NCBI GenBank assembly: GCA_958370785.1 | Contig: CATXKN010000003.1 | Location: forward strand, 221,337-285,336 | DNA from: an uncultured Collinsella sp. | GTDB taxonomy: Bacteria; Actinomycetota; Coriobacteriia; Coriobacteriales; Coriobacteriaceae | Direction: 5' to 3' | Length of the DNA stretch: 64,000 bases | In this document: in pieces, positions 17,305 through 28,191 of the stretch | Layout of the letters: the number at the start of each line of letters is the position of its first letter | Position numbering within the stretch: position 1 is the stretch's first letter | The notes under the pieces: model-generated | Seen by the model: the letters and a program-made list of their open reading frames with translations, nothing else | The model's database searches: none | Told to the model about the DNA's origin: nothing | Translations under genes and position numbers: made by a program

Positions 17305-17907
17305 ATGATGAAAAAGACCCTATCGATCCTTTCCCTGTGCATCGCCCTCTTTGCCGCGTTTGCCCTTGTCGGCTGCGGCGGGATCGCATCGGGCGGAGGC
17401 GGCAGCACCTCAAAGAGCGAAGGCAAGGAAAAGGCCCCCGTCGCCGAAAAGACTGACTTTATCTGGTTTAAGGTCGAGATGCCCGAGGGCGTTGGCGTAA
17501 GCGACTCCGCCGGCAAGAACGCCGACAGGGTCCAGCTCACCTTCCCCGAGAACGAGAACACCGCGGTCGACCGTTTCATCCCCGTTTGGCAAGAGAAGAT
17601 GACGGCCGAAGAGTCCTTTGCCGAGCAGGCCGAAAGGCATACTGGTACGTTCCAGTGGGAAGACGGCGACCCCGTCGAATACAGCGGCAGAACATGGCTC
17701 ACCGGAACGTGTAAGGACAATGGCGGTACTTATACCTACCTCTTTACCGACGTCGACACGGGAAGCATCTACATCATGATTAGGAACGTCGACCTTCACG
17801 AGAAAGAAGCTGAGGCGCTCCTCAACTCCATTGAGTTCCCCGATGACATGAAGGCGGCCGTGAGTGAGGCACGCGACGTCGAGATTTCGAGCATCGAGAT
17901 CAAGTAG
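17305..17907 (+). CDS. Lipoprotein, tandem paralogue 1
   Basis: A 200-residue exported lipoprotein. The signal peptide MMKKTLSILSLCIALFAAFA ends in the lipobox ALVGC at about residues 21-25, with Cys25 as the lipidated residue. A Gly/Ser linker follows, then a domain beginning TDFIWFKVEMPEGVGV and ending with LLNSIEFPDDMKAAV and VEISSIEIK. It belongs to no family I recognise. The domain is roughly half identical to the next gene, so the pair is a recent tandem duplication. Start ATG 17305 has AAGGAGG 8 bases upstream; an earlier in-frame ATG at 17272 is upstream of that site. A terminator follows at 17963-17997. Confidence 0.85.
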   Translation: MMKKTLSILSLCIALFAAFALVGCGGIASGGGGSTSKSEGKEKAPVAEKTDFIWFKVEMPEGVGVSDSAGKNADRVQLTFPENENTAVDRFIPVWQEKMTAEESFAEQAERHTGTFQWEDGDPVEYSGRTWLTGTCKDNGGTYTYLFTDVDTGSIYIMIRNVDLHEKEAEALLNSIEFPDDMKAAVSEARDVEISSIEIK

Positions 17908-17962
17908 CAAGTGCCCGCGCGCGTCCGCGCACTCGTCCATTAAAAGCGCGGGCCCCAACCCC

Positions 17963-17997
17963 GGGGAGGGCCGACAGCACCGGCCCTCCCCTCTTTT
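17963..17997 (+). terminator. Rho-independent terminator after lipoprotein 1
   Basis: A perfect 11-bp stem GGGGAGGGCCG (17963-17973)/CGGCCCTCCCC (17981-17991) is followed by TCTTTT. Confidence 0.85.
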
Positions 17998-18043
17998 GCA
18001 TCCACGCATATTGCCACTTAACGGCGCAAATCCGGCACTCAGA

Positions 18044-18062
18044 ATGGGACACATGGCCCACC
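18044..18062. promoter_or_regulatory. Imperfect palindrome upstream of lipoprotein 2
   Basis: ATGGGACACATGGCCCACC, 17 of 19 identical to the motif at 17089-17107. It is followed by a GCGAG segment and a possible -10 (TACAGT). It lies 73 bases upstream of the ATG at 18135. Confidence 0.4.
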
Positions 18063-18134
18063 CTAGCGAGCCGTCCGCGCGTACAGTAAAGGCAGGTAAT
18101 CCATGGGCGGTTACAGATCGAGGAGGACACGACC

Positions 18135-18728
18135 ATGAAAAAGAAGGCCTTTGCGATTCTCACCCTCTGCATCAGTCTCTTTGCCGCGGTTGCCCTGGTG
18201 GGCTGTGGCGGAAGCGGCGGCGCTACCGGCAGTGGCGGTGGCGGCGGAGCAGAAAAGCCAGCCGTGGATATGAGGACCGACTTCATTTGGTTTAAGGTCG
18301 AGGTCCCCGAGGGCGTCGAGATTACCGACGTCGCAGGCGATACCGCCGACAGGGCCCAGTTTAAGTTCACCGAGAGCGAGCACGCCAGCGATCGCTTCAT
18401 CCCTGTCTTCGACTCTGACAAGAACGCTGACGAGCTGTTCGACTACGAGGCAAAATGGAATGCCAGCTTTGAGTGGACCGAGAATGACCCCGTCAAGTAC
18501 AACGGCAAGACTTGGCGCAACGCTTCCTATACACACTCGGGCGGCGTGACGACTGAGTACTTCACCGAAGCAGGCGGCGGCAGCGTCTACGTGCGCATCG
18601 ACAACGTCGAGGAGCACAAGGACGCCGTCGAGACCATGATGAAGTCTCTGGAATTTGCCGACGACATCGCCAAGGCAAAGACCGAGGCCATGGACGTCAA
18701 GCTCGACGACATCGAGATCAAGCGCTAA
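18135..18728 (+). CDS. Lipoprotein, tandem paralogue 2
   Basis: A 197-residue lipoprotein. The signal peptide MKKKAFAILTLCISLFAAVA has the lipobox ALVGC, with lipidated Cys at residue 24. A Gly-rich linker and the same domain as paralogue 1 follow: TDFIWFKVEVPEGVEITDVAG, DRFIPVF and SLEFADDIAKA, then DVKLDDIEIKR. The function is unknown and an outer-face membrane location is expected. The start is preceded by GAGGAGGACACGACC. The matched upstream palindromes suggest the two copies are controlled together, though a terminator separates them. Confidence 0.85.
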   Translation: MKKKAFAILTLCISLFAAVALVGCGGSGGATGSGGGGGAEKPAVDMRTDFIWFKVEVPEGVEITDVAGDTADRAQFKFTESEHASDRFIPVFDSDKNADELFDYEAKWNASFEWTENDPVKYNGKTWRNASYTHSGGVTTEYFTEAGGGSVYVRIDNVEEHKDAVETMMKSLEFADDIAKAKTEAMDVKLDDIEIKR

Positions 18729-18765
18729 AGCTCCAACGGCATGCAGCAGCGCCGTTTTAGCTCAG

Positions 18766-18804
18766 CCGGGATGCAAGGTGCGACTCCTTGCATCCCGGTT
18801 TTTT
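18766..18804 (+). terminator. Rho-independent terminator after lipoprotein 2
   Basis: A perfect 13-bp stem CCGGGATGCAAGG (18766-18778)/CCTTGCATCCCGG (18786-18798) with a 7-base loop is followed by six T. Confidence 0.92.
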
Positions 18805-18822
18805 GTGTTCGAAAGCGCCCGG

Positions 18823-19137
18823 TCACATCACCATATTGAGCACGCTGACGAATTCCTGAGCCTGGGAGTGACTGCTCAGCCTGTAGGAACAGTCGGTCAG
18901 CAACCTATTACGGAGGAGCACGCGCTTGCCCTTGACCCTGTTGACACCCGTAATGTCCTTGAGGTAGACGATCTTGGTATGGGTACCGAAGAAGTCGTTC
19001 TTCACGACCGCCTCGATGCGATTGGGATAGATGCTTATTCCCTTGAAAACGCCGGCACCCTTATCGTGAAACAACAACGTGTTGTTATCCACGCGCGCCA
19101 CCCCCATGGAGTTCGATAAAACCATCTCTATGACCAC
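18823..19137 (-). CDS. Small PH-like domain protein
   Basis: A 104-residue protein with the strand-rich look of bacterial pleckstrin-homology-like domains (NTLLFHDKGAGVFKGISIYP, KIVYLKDITGVNRVKGKRVL, and a final helix SQAQEFVSVLNMVM). Such domains often act as small membrane-associated or sensing modules, and nothing more specific is visible. The start is uncertain: GTG 19137 gives the full length, while ATG 19125 would remove four residues, and neither has a strong ribosome-binding site. It converges on the lipoprotein pair. Confidence 0.6.
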   Translation of the reverse strand: MVIEMVLSNSMGVARVDNNTLLFHDKGAGVFKGISIYPNRIEAVVKNDFFGTHTKIVYLKDITGVNRVKGKRVLLRNRLLTDCSYRLSSHSQAQEFVSVLNMVM

Positions 19138-19289
19138 ATTTTAGCCACCGCAAACCCTTTTCGCGGTCGTGCGCAGAGCACCAAATCGTGTCCGCACGAG
19201 GCTTTAAACTAAAGAAAATAAAAATGTTCGATGCGCTTGGTGGGCTCTTAGGATGTTCCTCAAATCGCCGGCATCGGAGGAGGTCTTAC

Positions 19290-19742
19290 GTGGTTTACGT
19301 ATGGGAATTCGAGTTCTTTGATTCGGACGGCATTGTCGATGCTGTGCCATGTGACTCGCTGGGCGGAGGAGGAACGTTTGGCTCCGATCTAAACGACGCT
19401 ATCGAAAGCGCAGCTGATTTTCTTGCATGTATGGTCGACGATCACCTTATGGGCGGCGTCGATCTTCCCGCGCCGAACTTTGGACACCAGCCACAACACG
19501 GCGGCAAGATTATCGCCGTGGCCGTCAGCCGCGAGCTCGGCGACATCCCCGCCGTCACCGCAGCGGATGCCGCGCGTATGCTCGGTGTTAGCTCAGCACG
19601 GGTATCGCAACTGATAAATGCAGGAATGTTGGATTCATGGAAGGACGGCACCAAGCGCATGGTGTCCAAAGCTTCCATCGAGGCACGACTCGCCGACGCA
19701 CCAAAGGCAGGGCGCCCGAAAGAAATGCCTGTTGCCGTGTAA
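19290..19742 (+). CDS. HicB-like antitoxin/regulator with C-terminal helix-turn-helix, no HicA partner
   Basis: A 150-residue protein starting at GTG 19290, 5 bases after GGAGGAGGT. The N-terminal half resembles the HicB RNase-H-like fold (EFEFFDSDGIVDAVP, TFGSDLNDAIESAADFLACM, GGVDLPAP). The C-terminal half has a DNA-binding helix-turn-helix of the excisionase/MerR type (TAADAARMLGVSSARVSQLI then NAGMLDSWKDGTKRMV). HicB normally neutralises the mRNA-cleaving toxin HicA and represses its own operon. No HicA-sized gene with the expected conserved His lies on either side, so this is an orphan, perhaps acting only as a regulator. A near-perfect palindrome lies 47 bases downstream. Codons before 19290 do not look like the family. 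Confidence 0.72.
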   Translation: MVYVWEFEFFDSDGIVDAVPCDSLGGGGTFGSDLNDAIESAADFLACMVDDHLMGGVDLPAPNFGHQPQHGGKIIAVAVSRELGDIPAVTAADAARMLGVSSARVSQLINAGMLDSWKDGTKRMVSKASIEARLADAPKAGRPKEMPVAV

Positions 19743-19788
19743 AGGACGTCTAGGCATACCATTTTGACATATTGACCATTGAGTTCTC

Positions 19789-19819
19789 TCGATTCGCGAC
19801 GCACTGCGTCGCGAATCGA
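19789..19819. repeat. Perfect 15-bp palindrome between the HicB-like gene and the ADP-ribosylglycohydrolase
   Basis: TCGATTCGCGACGCA (19789-19803), one central C, then TGCGTCGCGAATCGA (19805-19819), a perfect inverted repeat without a T run. TTGACA at 19764-19769 lies 20 bases before it. It could be an operator, perhaps of the neighbouring helix-turn-helix protein, or an RNA hairpin. Confidence 0.6.
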
Positions 19820-19880
19820 ACTGAACATATTGCCGCTGATTGCCACGCATCTCCAATCCGAAGTGCAAGAGGAGTTTTCC

Positions 19881-20798
19881 ATGACAGGCATCAATCAGGC
19901 CATCACCGAAAGCGCACCTAAAGTGCGTTCTGCCGAGGACATGGCCACACGACGCAAGAGCGATTCGGAGGGATTTCGGCTCATCTCGCCAGCGCCCCCT
20001 ACAACGAAACGTGGATACACGTCGAAACCAGCGCTACGCGACTGCATCTATGGGCTTGCCGTCGGCGACGCACTGGGCGTTCCCTACGAGTTCAGGCCTC
20101 GTGGCACGTTCGAATGCGCGGACATGATTGGCTACGGCACGCACGGGCAGCCCGCCGGCACCTGGAGCGACGACACATCTATGACGCTTGCTACCTGCGA
20201 CTCGATTAGGGAGCTCGGGCATATCGACGCCTCAGACATGCGCGACAAGTTCGTAGGCTGGATTGCCCGTGGCGAGTATACGATCGACGGCGTTTTCGAT
20301 TACGGCGGCACGACCGCCCGCGCCTTGCACACCGGCAAAGGAGGCTCCGGCGAACGCGACAACGGTAACGGTTCGCTCATGCGCATCGCTCCCCTGGCGT
20401 TCACCGATGCGACAGACGAAGAGATCAGCGAGGTCTCCGCGATTACGCACGCCCACAGAACGTCGACCGACGCGTGCATCATATTTGTCGAGCTGATGAG
20501 AAGCGTGATGAAAGGCGCGCTTCCCTCATGGGTGCTCCAGCTGAAAGACGTGCCCGAGCGTGAAATCAGGTCTGGCGGCTTCGTGCGCGACACCCTTAAG
20601 GCCGCCAGCTGGTGCTTTGTCAACACCAACAGTTACGAGGATTGCGTCCTTGCCGCCGTCAACCTGGGCGACGACACCGACACCACCGCAGCCGTTGCCG
20701 GCGCCCTCGCCGGCACGGCATACGGTCTCAAAGCCATCCCGCAGGAGTGGATTGACACCCTGCGCGGTAAAGAGCTGATTGAGCAGTGTTTGTTTTAG
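19881..20798 (+). CDS. ADP-ribosylglycohydrolase family protein
   Basis: A 305-residue DraG/ARH-family hydrolase. The first metal site appears as GLAVGDALGVPYEFRPRG and GTWSDDTSMTLATCDSI. The second appears near the C-terminus as NLGDDTDTTAAVAGALAG, giving the Asp/Thr ligands that hold the two Mg or Mn ions. NGNGSLMRIAPLA and AITHAHRTS fit the family. These enzymes remove ADP-ribose from modified proteins, nucleic acids or small molecules. The start is ATG 19881 after AGAGGAG; the reading frame runs further upstream but through the palindrome. The first 75 residues are not conserved with the family. It is followed by a small acidic gene 36 bases on. Confidence 0.88.
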   Translation: MTGINQAITESAPKVRSAEDMATRRKSDSEGFRLISPAPPTTKRGYTSKPALRDCIYGLAVGDALGVPYEFRPRGTFECADMIGYGTHGQPAGTWSDDTSMTLATCDSIRELGHIDASDMRDKFVGWIARGEYTIDGVFDYGGTTARALHTGKGGSGERDNGNGSLMRIAPLAFTDATDEEISEVSAITHAHRTSTDACIIFVELMRSVMKGALPSWVLQLKDVPEREIRSGGFVRDTLKAASWCFVNTNSYEDCVLAAVNLGDDTDTTAAVAGALAGTAYGLKAIPQEWIDTLRGKELIEQCLF

Positions 20799-20833
20799 GG
20801 CTCACATACGATAGGAACTGACCAGGGGGCACC

Positions 20834-21055
20834 ATGGAAAGAGAGGTCGCAAATATAGACGAGTTCCAAGTGGACGAAAACGGGATTCCGCTATTTCCAG
20901 CAGGGCTGAAGGAAGAAGCCAACCTTTATGTCCTCCCCGATGGGCGTTACCTCCCCTGCGGGGTCTACAGGACCGCGGACGGCGGTTCGCTCATTTATGA
21001 GCCATCCGAACTAAGCTTCTTCGGGCAGATGCTTGCTCAATTCAAAGAGTACTAG
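20834..21055 (+). CDS. Small acidic hypothetical protein
   Basis: A 73-residue protein (MEREVANIDEFQVDENGIPL at the start, ending QMLAQFKEY) with no family I recognise. It has regular strand-turn patterns (LYVLPDGRYLPCGVYRTADG, SLIYEP). It follows the ADP-ribosylglycohydrolase by 35 bases with AGGGGGC before the ATG and is probably co-transcribed with it. Confidence 0.6.
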   Translation: MEREVANIDEFQVDENGIPLFPAGLKEEANLYVLPDGRYLPCGVYRTADGGSLIYEPSELSFFGQMLAQFKEY

Positions 21056-21198
21056 AGGTTTGATCGCCCGTTAGATCGACACTGCTCCAAACCATGGGAT
21101 GGGTAAGATGCCTCCCACCGCGGCCTGTGAGGTAAAATCTTGACTGCTGCGGAATCCGCCTGCGGGCAACGCTCCGATCTCCGATTGGGGTGAAGCCT

Positions 21199-21291
21199 AT
21201 GAACTTGTTTCTTGAAATCCTGCGCCTCTCGATGTATGCGACCGGCATTGCCCGGAACCTCTACTCAATCTGGCGGGAATATAAGCAGTAA
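21199..21291 (+). CDS. Possible 30-residue small protein
   Basis: ATG 21199 to TAA 21289-21291 encodes MNLFLEILRLSMYATGIARN then LYSIWREYKQ, an amphipathic helix. GGGGTGAA lies 6 bases upstream and a hairpin follows at 21314-21339. It is too short to judge by composition. Confidence 0.3.
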   Translation: MNLFLEILRLSMYATGIARNLYSIWREYKQ

Positions 21292-21313
21292 CGGATAGCG
21301 AAGGGAGTCATGA

Positions 21314-21339
21314 AAAGGGCCGGTTGCAGCCGGCCCTTT
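21314..21339. terminator. Bidirectional hairpin terminator
   Basis: AAAGGGCCGG (21314-21323) and CCGGCCCTTT (21330-21339) form a perfect 10-bp stem with a 6-base loop and short A/T tails on both sides. Confidence 0.6.
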
Positions 21340-21858
21340 AGACGATAATACCTGCGTTGCCCGCGCTTCCGAAGTGTGACTAGCTGAGGAGCGGGTTCCG
21401 CGGCACAACCTGATTTTACCCAGCGAGGCGGATCTTTTGCAGCCGCTCCACCGTTTATTTACATCTACCACCACAAGCGGATTCCGCACGAACGAGAGCA
21501 AAGAAACAACGCCGGCGCGGCCAACAGAGCAGACAATCCATGCGACCAAAGAAATAGAAAAACGCCCGCGGCCTCGGTTCCCCACCCAGGTCTAGGCGCT
21601 TTTCTTGACACCATCGCACCACATCCGCCATCGCCTCCGGCCCGACACTCATAAAAATGCAAGCGGGAAACGACCTCAAGATCACCAACAACAGCTTCAA
21701 GCAAGCGCTTGGGCAACTGTCGCAACACGAGCGCCCATAAATAGGGGCCAATTAATAAGTAAGAGAGCCTTGCCACCAATTGTCATTCAGGCACGATCAG
21801 CCAATAGGTCAAATGGCAACTAACGGGTGTCAGATATACCAATATACGCAAGATTAAC
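21340..21858. other. Intergenic region without a supported gene
   Basis: Five hundred bases before hsdR. Three overlapping minus-strand frames are open for 98-106 codons (between 21265 and 21779), but none has a ribosome-binding site, a recognisable family or consistent codon use. It may hold a decayed gene, or mark the left edge of an acquired restriction locus. I saw no flanking repeat or tRNA. Confidence 0.5.
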
Positions 21859-21867
21859 TGCTAGAAT
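21859..21867 (+). promoter_or_regulatory. Candidate extended -10 promoter of the hsd operon
   Basis: TGCTAGAAT (TG-N-TAGAAT) lies 53 bases upstream of the hsdR start, in an A/T-richer stretch. The -35 is poor. Confidence 0.45.
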
Positions 21868-21920
21868 GCAATGGTGGACAGGCTCACCAACGTCGTGGAA
21901 GCATAAGGTAAGGAGTGCGC

Positions 21921-25010
<3,090 letters not shown>

Positions 25011-25024
25011 GGAGTTAAAACAGC

Positions 25025-26548
25025 ATGGCTAAAAGCAAGGCTAAGGACACCAAGAAGAACACGGCCGACGTTGGCTTTGAGGATCAACTGTGGAACGCTG
25101 CAGATGTGCTGCGTGGCAACTTGGACGCTGCCGAGTACAAAAACGTCGTGTTAGGCCTTATTTTCCTGAAGTACCTCTCGGACCGTTTCGACGAACGCTA
25201 CCTAGAGCTCGTCGCAGAGGGTTACGGCGACGAGTAGGATCGCGACTGCTACATGGAGCAGAACGTCTTCTTCGTTCCCGAAGAAGCACGTTGGGTGAAT
25301 ATCTCGCAGGCGGCGCATACGCCCGAAGTTGGCCAGATCATTGATAATGCCATGCGCGCCATCGAGCGCGAGAACGACAAACTCAAAGACGTGCTGCCCA
25401 AGAACTTCGCTCGTCCCGAACTAGACAAGAGGCGCTTGGGCGACGTCGTTGACTTATTCACAAACGTACAAATGACCGATAACGAGAGCGAGAAAGACCT
25501 GTTAGGGCGCGCATACGAATATTGCCTGCAGAAATTCGCATCAATGGAGGGCAAAAACGCCGGCGAGTTCTATACGCCGTCGTGCATCGTGCGCACGCTG
25601 GTTGAAATCCTCCAGCCTTTCCACGGTCGTGTGTACGACCCCTGCTGCGGCAGCGGAGGCATGTTCGTGCAGTCCGCCGCCTTCGTCGAGCACCATGGCG
25701 GCAACGTGGTACAGGACATCACCATCTTTGGCCAGGAGAGCAACCCTACCACGTGGAAGCTCGCAAAGATGAACCTCGGTATTCGCGGCATCGAGGCCGA
25801 TTTGGGCAACTATGCAGACACCTTCAGCGCCGACCAGCACAAGAATGAAAAGTTTGACTATGTGTTGGCAAACCCACCCTTCAACCTCAAGAACTGGGGC
25901 GGCGAAGCGCTGCAGGAAGACGTACGTTGGAAGTACGGCATGCCGCCCACGGGCAACGCCAACTTCGCTTGGATGCAGCATATGATTTGGCATCTTAACG
26001 GCACGGGCAAGATTGGCCTCGTATTGGCAAACGGGTCGCTCTCGAGCCAGACGAGCGGCGAGGGCGATATTCGACGCGCTATCGTAGAGGACGATTTGGT
26101 CGAGGGCATTGTAGCCATGCCGGGGCAGCTGTTCTACAGCACCCAAATTCCCGTGTGTCTGTGGATCCTGAACAAGAAGAAGGCTCAGTCCGGCAAGACG
26201 CTATTCATCGATGCCCGCGAAATGGGCACCATGGTCTCTCGCAAACTACGCGAGTTTACCGAAGAGGACATCAACAGAGTTGCATCCGCGTTCGACTCCT
26301 TCCGCAAGGGCGAGTTCGAGCCCGTGAAGGGGTTCAGCGCCATAGCTGATTTGGATGAAATCGCCAAGCAAGATTTCATCCTGACGCCCGGTCGTTACGT
26401 AGGCATTGCCGAGGTCGAAGACGACGGTGAGCCGTTTGATGAGAAGATGGCACGCCTGACTAGCGAGATTGCAAAGTGCTTTGAAGAGTCCAACCGCTTG
26501 CAGGAGCAGATTAAGAAGAATCTGGAGGCGATTGGTTATGGGATGTAG
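25025..26548 (+). pseudogene. hsdM: Type I methyltransferase subunit M interrupted by an in-frame amber codon
   Basis: HsdM supplies the N6-adenine methylase of the type I complex. The frame from ATG 25025 gives 70 residues matching the HsdM N-terminus (FEDQLWNAADVLRGNLDAAE then YKNVVLGLIFLKYLSDRFDE) and stops at TAG 25235-25237. Without any frame change it continues DRDCYMEQNVFFVPEEARW to 26548. Family members usually have an acidic residue at the stop position (E-DRD), so GAG to TAG is the likely change. Downstream parts are intact: the AdoMet motif DPCCGSGGMF and the catalytic ANPPFNL. If read through the product would be about 507 residues. An ATG at 25253 could restart translation and make a two-piece enzyme, but its ribosome-binding site is weak. 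Confidence 0.88.
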
Positions 26549-27752
26549 AGTCGCACTTGGTGACGTTTGTAGCTTCTACCGCGGCGCCAGCGTCCCCCGT
26601 ACCCGCATGTACGATAAGGGTGCCTATCTTTACATTCACTATGGAGATCTTTACAAAGGTTTCGACCTACACATCGACGTTGAAGACCCCGCAAAACCCA
26701 TCCCATACATCCTTAACAACGAAAAGATAAAGGACAGTCAGCGTCTCAGAGACCAAGACATCGTATATGTGCTGACCTCAGAGACAGTCGATGACCTTGG
26801 TCATGCCTATTTGTTTAACAATCCAAAGGAAAAGCCTACCATTTCAGGCACCGAAACAACCATCGTGCGCGTCAATCGCCGAGACCTCGTCGTGCCGGCT
26901 TACCTCAACTATCTTATGAGCTCTCCGCGCTTTATCAGAGAGCTCCGGCAGTACACGAGAGGTATGAAGGTATTCCGTGTCCATCCCAAAGACGTGGCAC
27001 GAATCGAAATCGATTTACCGCAAACTGAGGTTCAGCATCAAATTGTTTCAATACTTGACGCGATATATGCAAAGCAGCAAGCAAACTCTAAGCTAAATGG
27101 CTATTTACTTGAGTTGATGAATGTTCAGTACCAACATTCCTTCTGCTGCAACAAGTTAACCCTCGGGTCAATTTATGACATTGCTGATGTTGTTTATGGA
27201 GCAGCGTTCAAGTCTGCCTTGTTTAACGAGGAAAAGGTAGGGTATCCTCTGATCCGCATACGTGATTTGAGCACCTTCTCTCCGCAGTATTGGACAAATG
27301 AGGCTCATCCAAAAAGGGTATTCGTACATCCTGGTGACGTTTTAGCGGGAATGGATGCCGAATTCACGCCATGTCTCTGGCAGGGTGAAACGGCTGTACT
27401 GAATCAGCGAGTTTGCCTGTTCGAGCCCGCTGCCAATTCGGGAGTTTCAAGAAGTTATTTGCTTATGGCATTGAACCCATTGTTGGCTTTCATCCAGAAC
27501 TACGCCTCTGGTACTACCGTCGCGCATATGGGAAAAGGCGATTTGGAAGCGTTGAACGTGCCTATTCCTGCAAGAGGAGATCTCGAGAGGTTTAATACTA
27601 TTGCAGAGCCATTGAGAGAACAGATTGTTCAGAATTCGACACAGAACCGAAAACTGGCTGCTCTTCGTGACGCTCTTCTCCCCAAACTTATGTCGGGCAA
27701 GATCGACGTTTCAAGGGTCAATTTTACGCAGCTAAATAGCCATTTAGCTTAG
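26538..27752 (+). CDS. hsdS: Type I specificity subunit S (expressed copy)
   Basis: A 404-residue HsdS with two target-recognition domains, each followed by a helical spacer, which sets the DNA sequence recognised by the complex. TRD1 covers about residues 1-165. The first spacer (EVQHQIVSILDAIYAKQQAN then SKLNGYLLEL) covers about 170-190, then TRD2, then the second spacer LAALRDALLPKLMSGKIDVS followed by RVNFTQLNSHLA. ATG 26538 overlaps the hsdM stop by 11 bases and has GGAGG upstream; the longer frame from 26469 is inside hsdM. Inversion site S1 lies in the first spacer and S2 at the very end, and the stop codon itself is made by the S2 flank. Confidence 0.93.
   Translation: MGCRVALGDVCSFYRGASVPRTRMYDKGAYLYIHYGDLYKGFDLHIDVEDPAKPIPYILNNEKIKDSQRLRDQDIVYVLTSETVDDLGHAYLFNNPKEKPTISGTETTIVRVNRRDLVVPAYLNYLMSSPRFIRELRQYTRGMKVFRVHPKDVARIEIDLPQTEVQHQIVSILDAIYAKQQANSKLNGYLLELMNVQYQHSFCCNKLTLGSIYDIADVVYGAAFKSALFNEEKVGYPLIRIRDLSTFSPQYWTNEAHPKRVFVHPGDVLAGMDAEFTPCLWQGETAVLNQRVCLFEPAANSGVSRSYLLMALNPLLAFIQNYASGTTVAHMGKGDLEALNVPIPARGDLERFNTIAEPLREQIVQNSTQNRKLAALRDALLPKLMSGKIDVSRVNFTQLNSHLA
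27088..27107 (+). repeat. Inversion site S1 (hsdS centre)
   Basis: CTAAGCTAAATGGCTATTTA, coding for SKLNGYL in hsdS. The same 20 bases occur inverted at S2 (27733-27752), and 17 of them inverted at S4. Confidence 0.85.
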
Positions 27753-28191
27753 TGTTGAGTTCAATTTTATTGTCCAGTGAACCCAAGACGCCAGAAATAG
27801 CGGTCTGTGTTTCGTAATCCGGAACACAGACCGGGCATAGATGAACGTGATTGCGATTTATGCCCGGCACGGCGCTTGCAGTTAAGTAGTCTCGCCATGG
27901 AAGAGTCTTGAGTAGGTAATAAACAAATTTAGGATCATTGCCCTTAAACTCCGTTGAGTACAAAGACGTATTTAACGGCCAACAAGCCGCATCGGAGTAA
28001 AAAACTTGCCCAATAGTTCCATAACGCCCAGTTATGACACATGGCCCCTTAACGGCGGCTTCCGAATGCGTGCCCGTTTGTCCCGAAGATGAGAAAACAG
28101 GGTAGGGGCCATCAACTCTGCAGCTGGAGGGAAGGTCAAACCCCCTTTTTAGATTAACAATCTCTCCCAAGGTCTTTTGCGTCCAGCTCAT
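27724..28191 (-). CDS. Silent hsdS 5'-type half-gene (single target-recognition domain)
   Basis: A 155-residue protein with one TRD (MSWTQKTLGEIVNLKRGFDL, GPYPVFSSSGQTG, CVITGRYGTIGQVFYSD then FVYYLLKTLPW) and the first half of a spacer helix (GVLGSLDNKIELNTKLNGYL), which ends at S2. It corresponds to the N-terminal half of an HsdS and has its own ATG, overlapping the recombinase stop in ATGA, so it is translationally coupled to the recombinase. It could act as a half-subunit (two halves can pair in some type I systems) or as a recombination donor. Confidence 0.85.
   Translation of the reverse strand: MSWTQKTLGEIVNLKRGFDLPSSCRVDGPYPVFSSSGQTGTHSEAAVKGPCVITGRYGTIGQVFYSDAACWPLNTSLYSTEFKGNDPKFVYYLLKTLPWRDYLTASAVPGINRNHVHLCPVCVPDYETQTAISGVLGSLDNKIELNTKLNGYLAA
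27727..27752 (-). repeat. Inversion site S2 (hsdS 3' end / silent 5' half end)
   Basis: Core TAAATAGCCATTTA at 27733-27746. The plus strand codes for the HsdS ending QLNSHLA-stop; the minus strand codes for TKLNGYLAA-stop of the silent half-gene. It matches S1 over 20 bases on one side and S3 over 20 bases on the other. Confidence 0.85.

Noticed and set aside
18735..18756. Extra small hairpin AACGGC...GCCGTT after lipoprotein 2
   Set aside because: Weak stem with a poor T tract; the strong terminator 10 bases downstream explains transcript ending.
21455..21779. 98- and 104-codon minus-strand frames before hsdR
   Set aside because: Three overlapping frames, none with a ribosome-binding site or recognisable family. 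The region is more likely non-coding or decayed.
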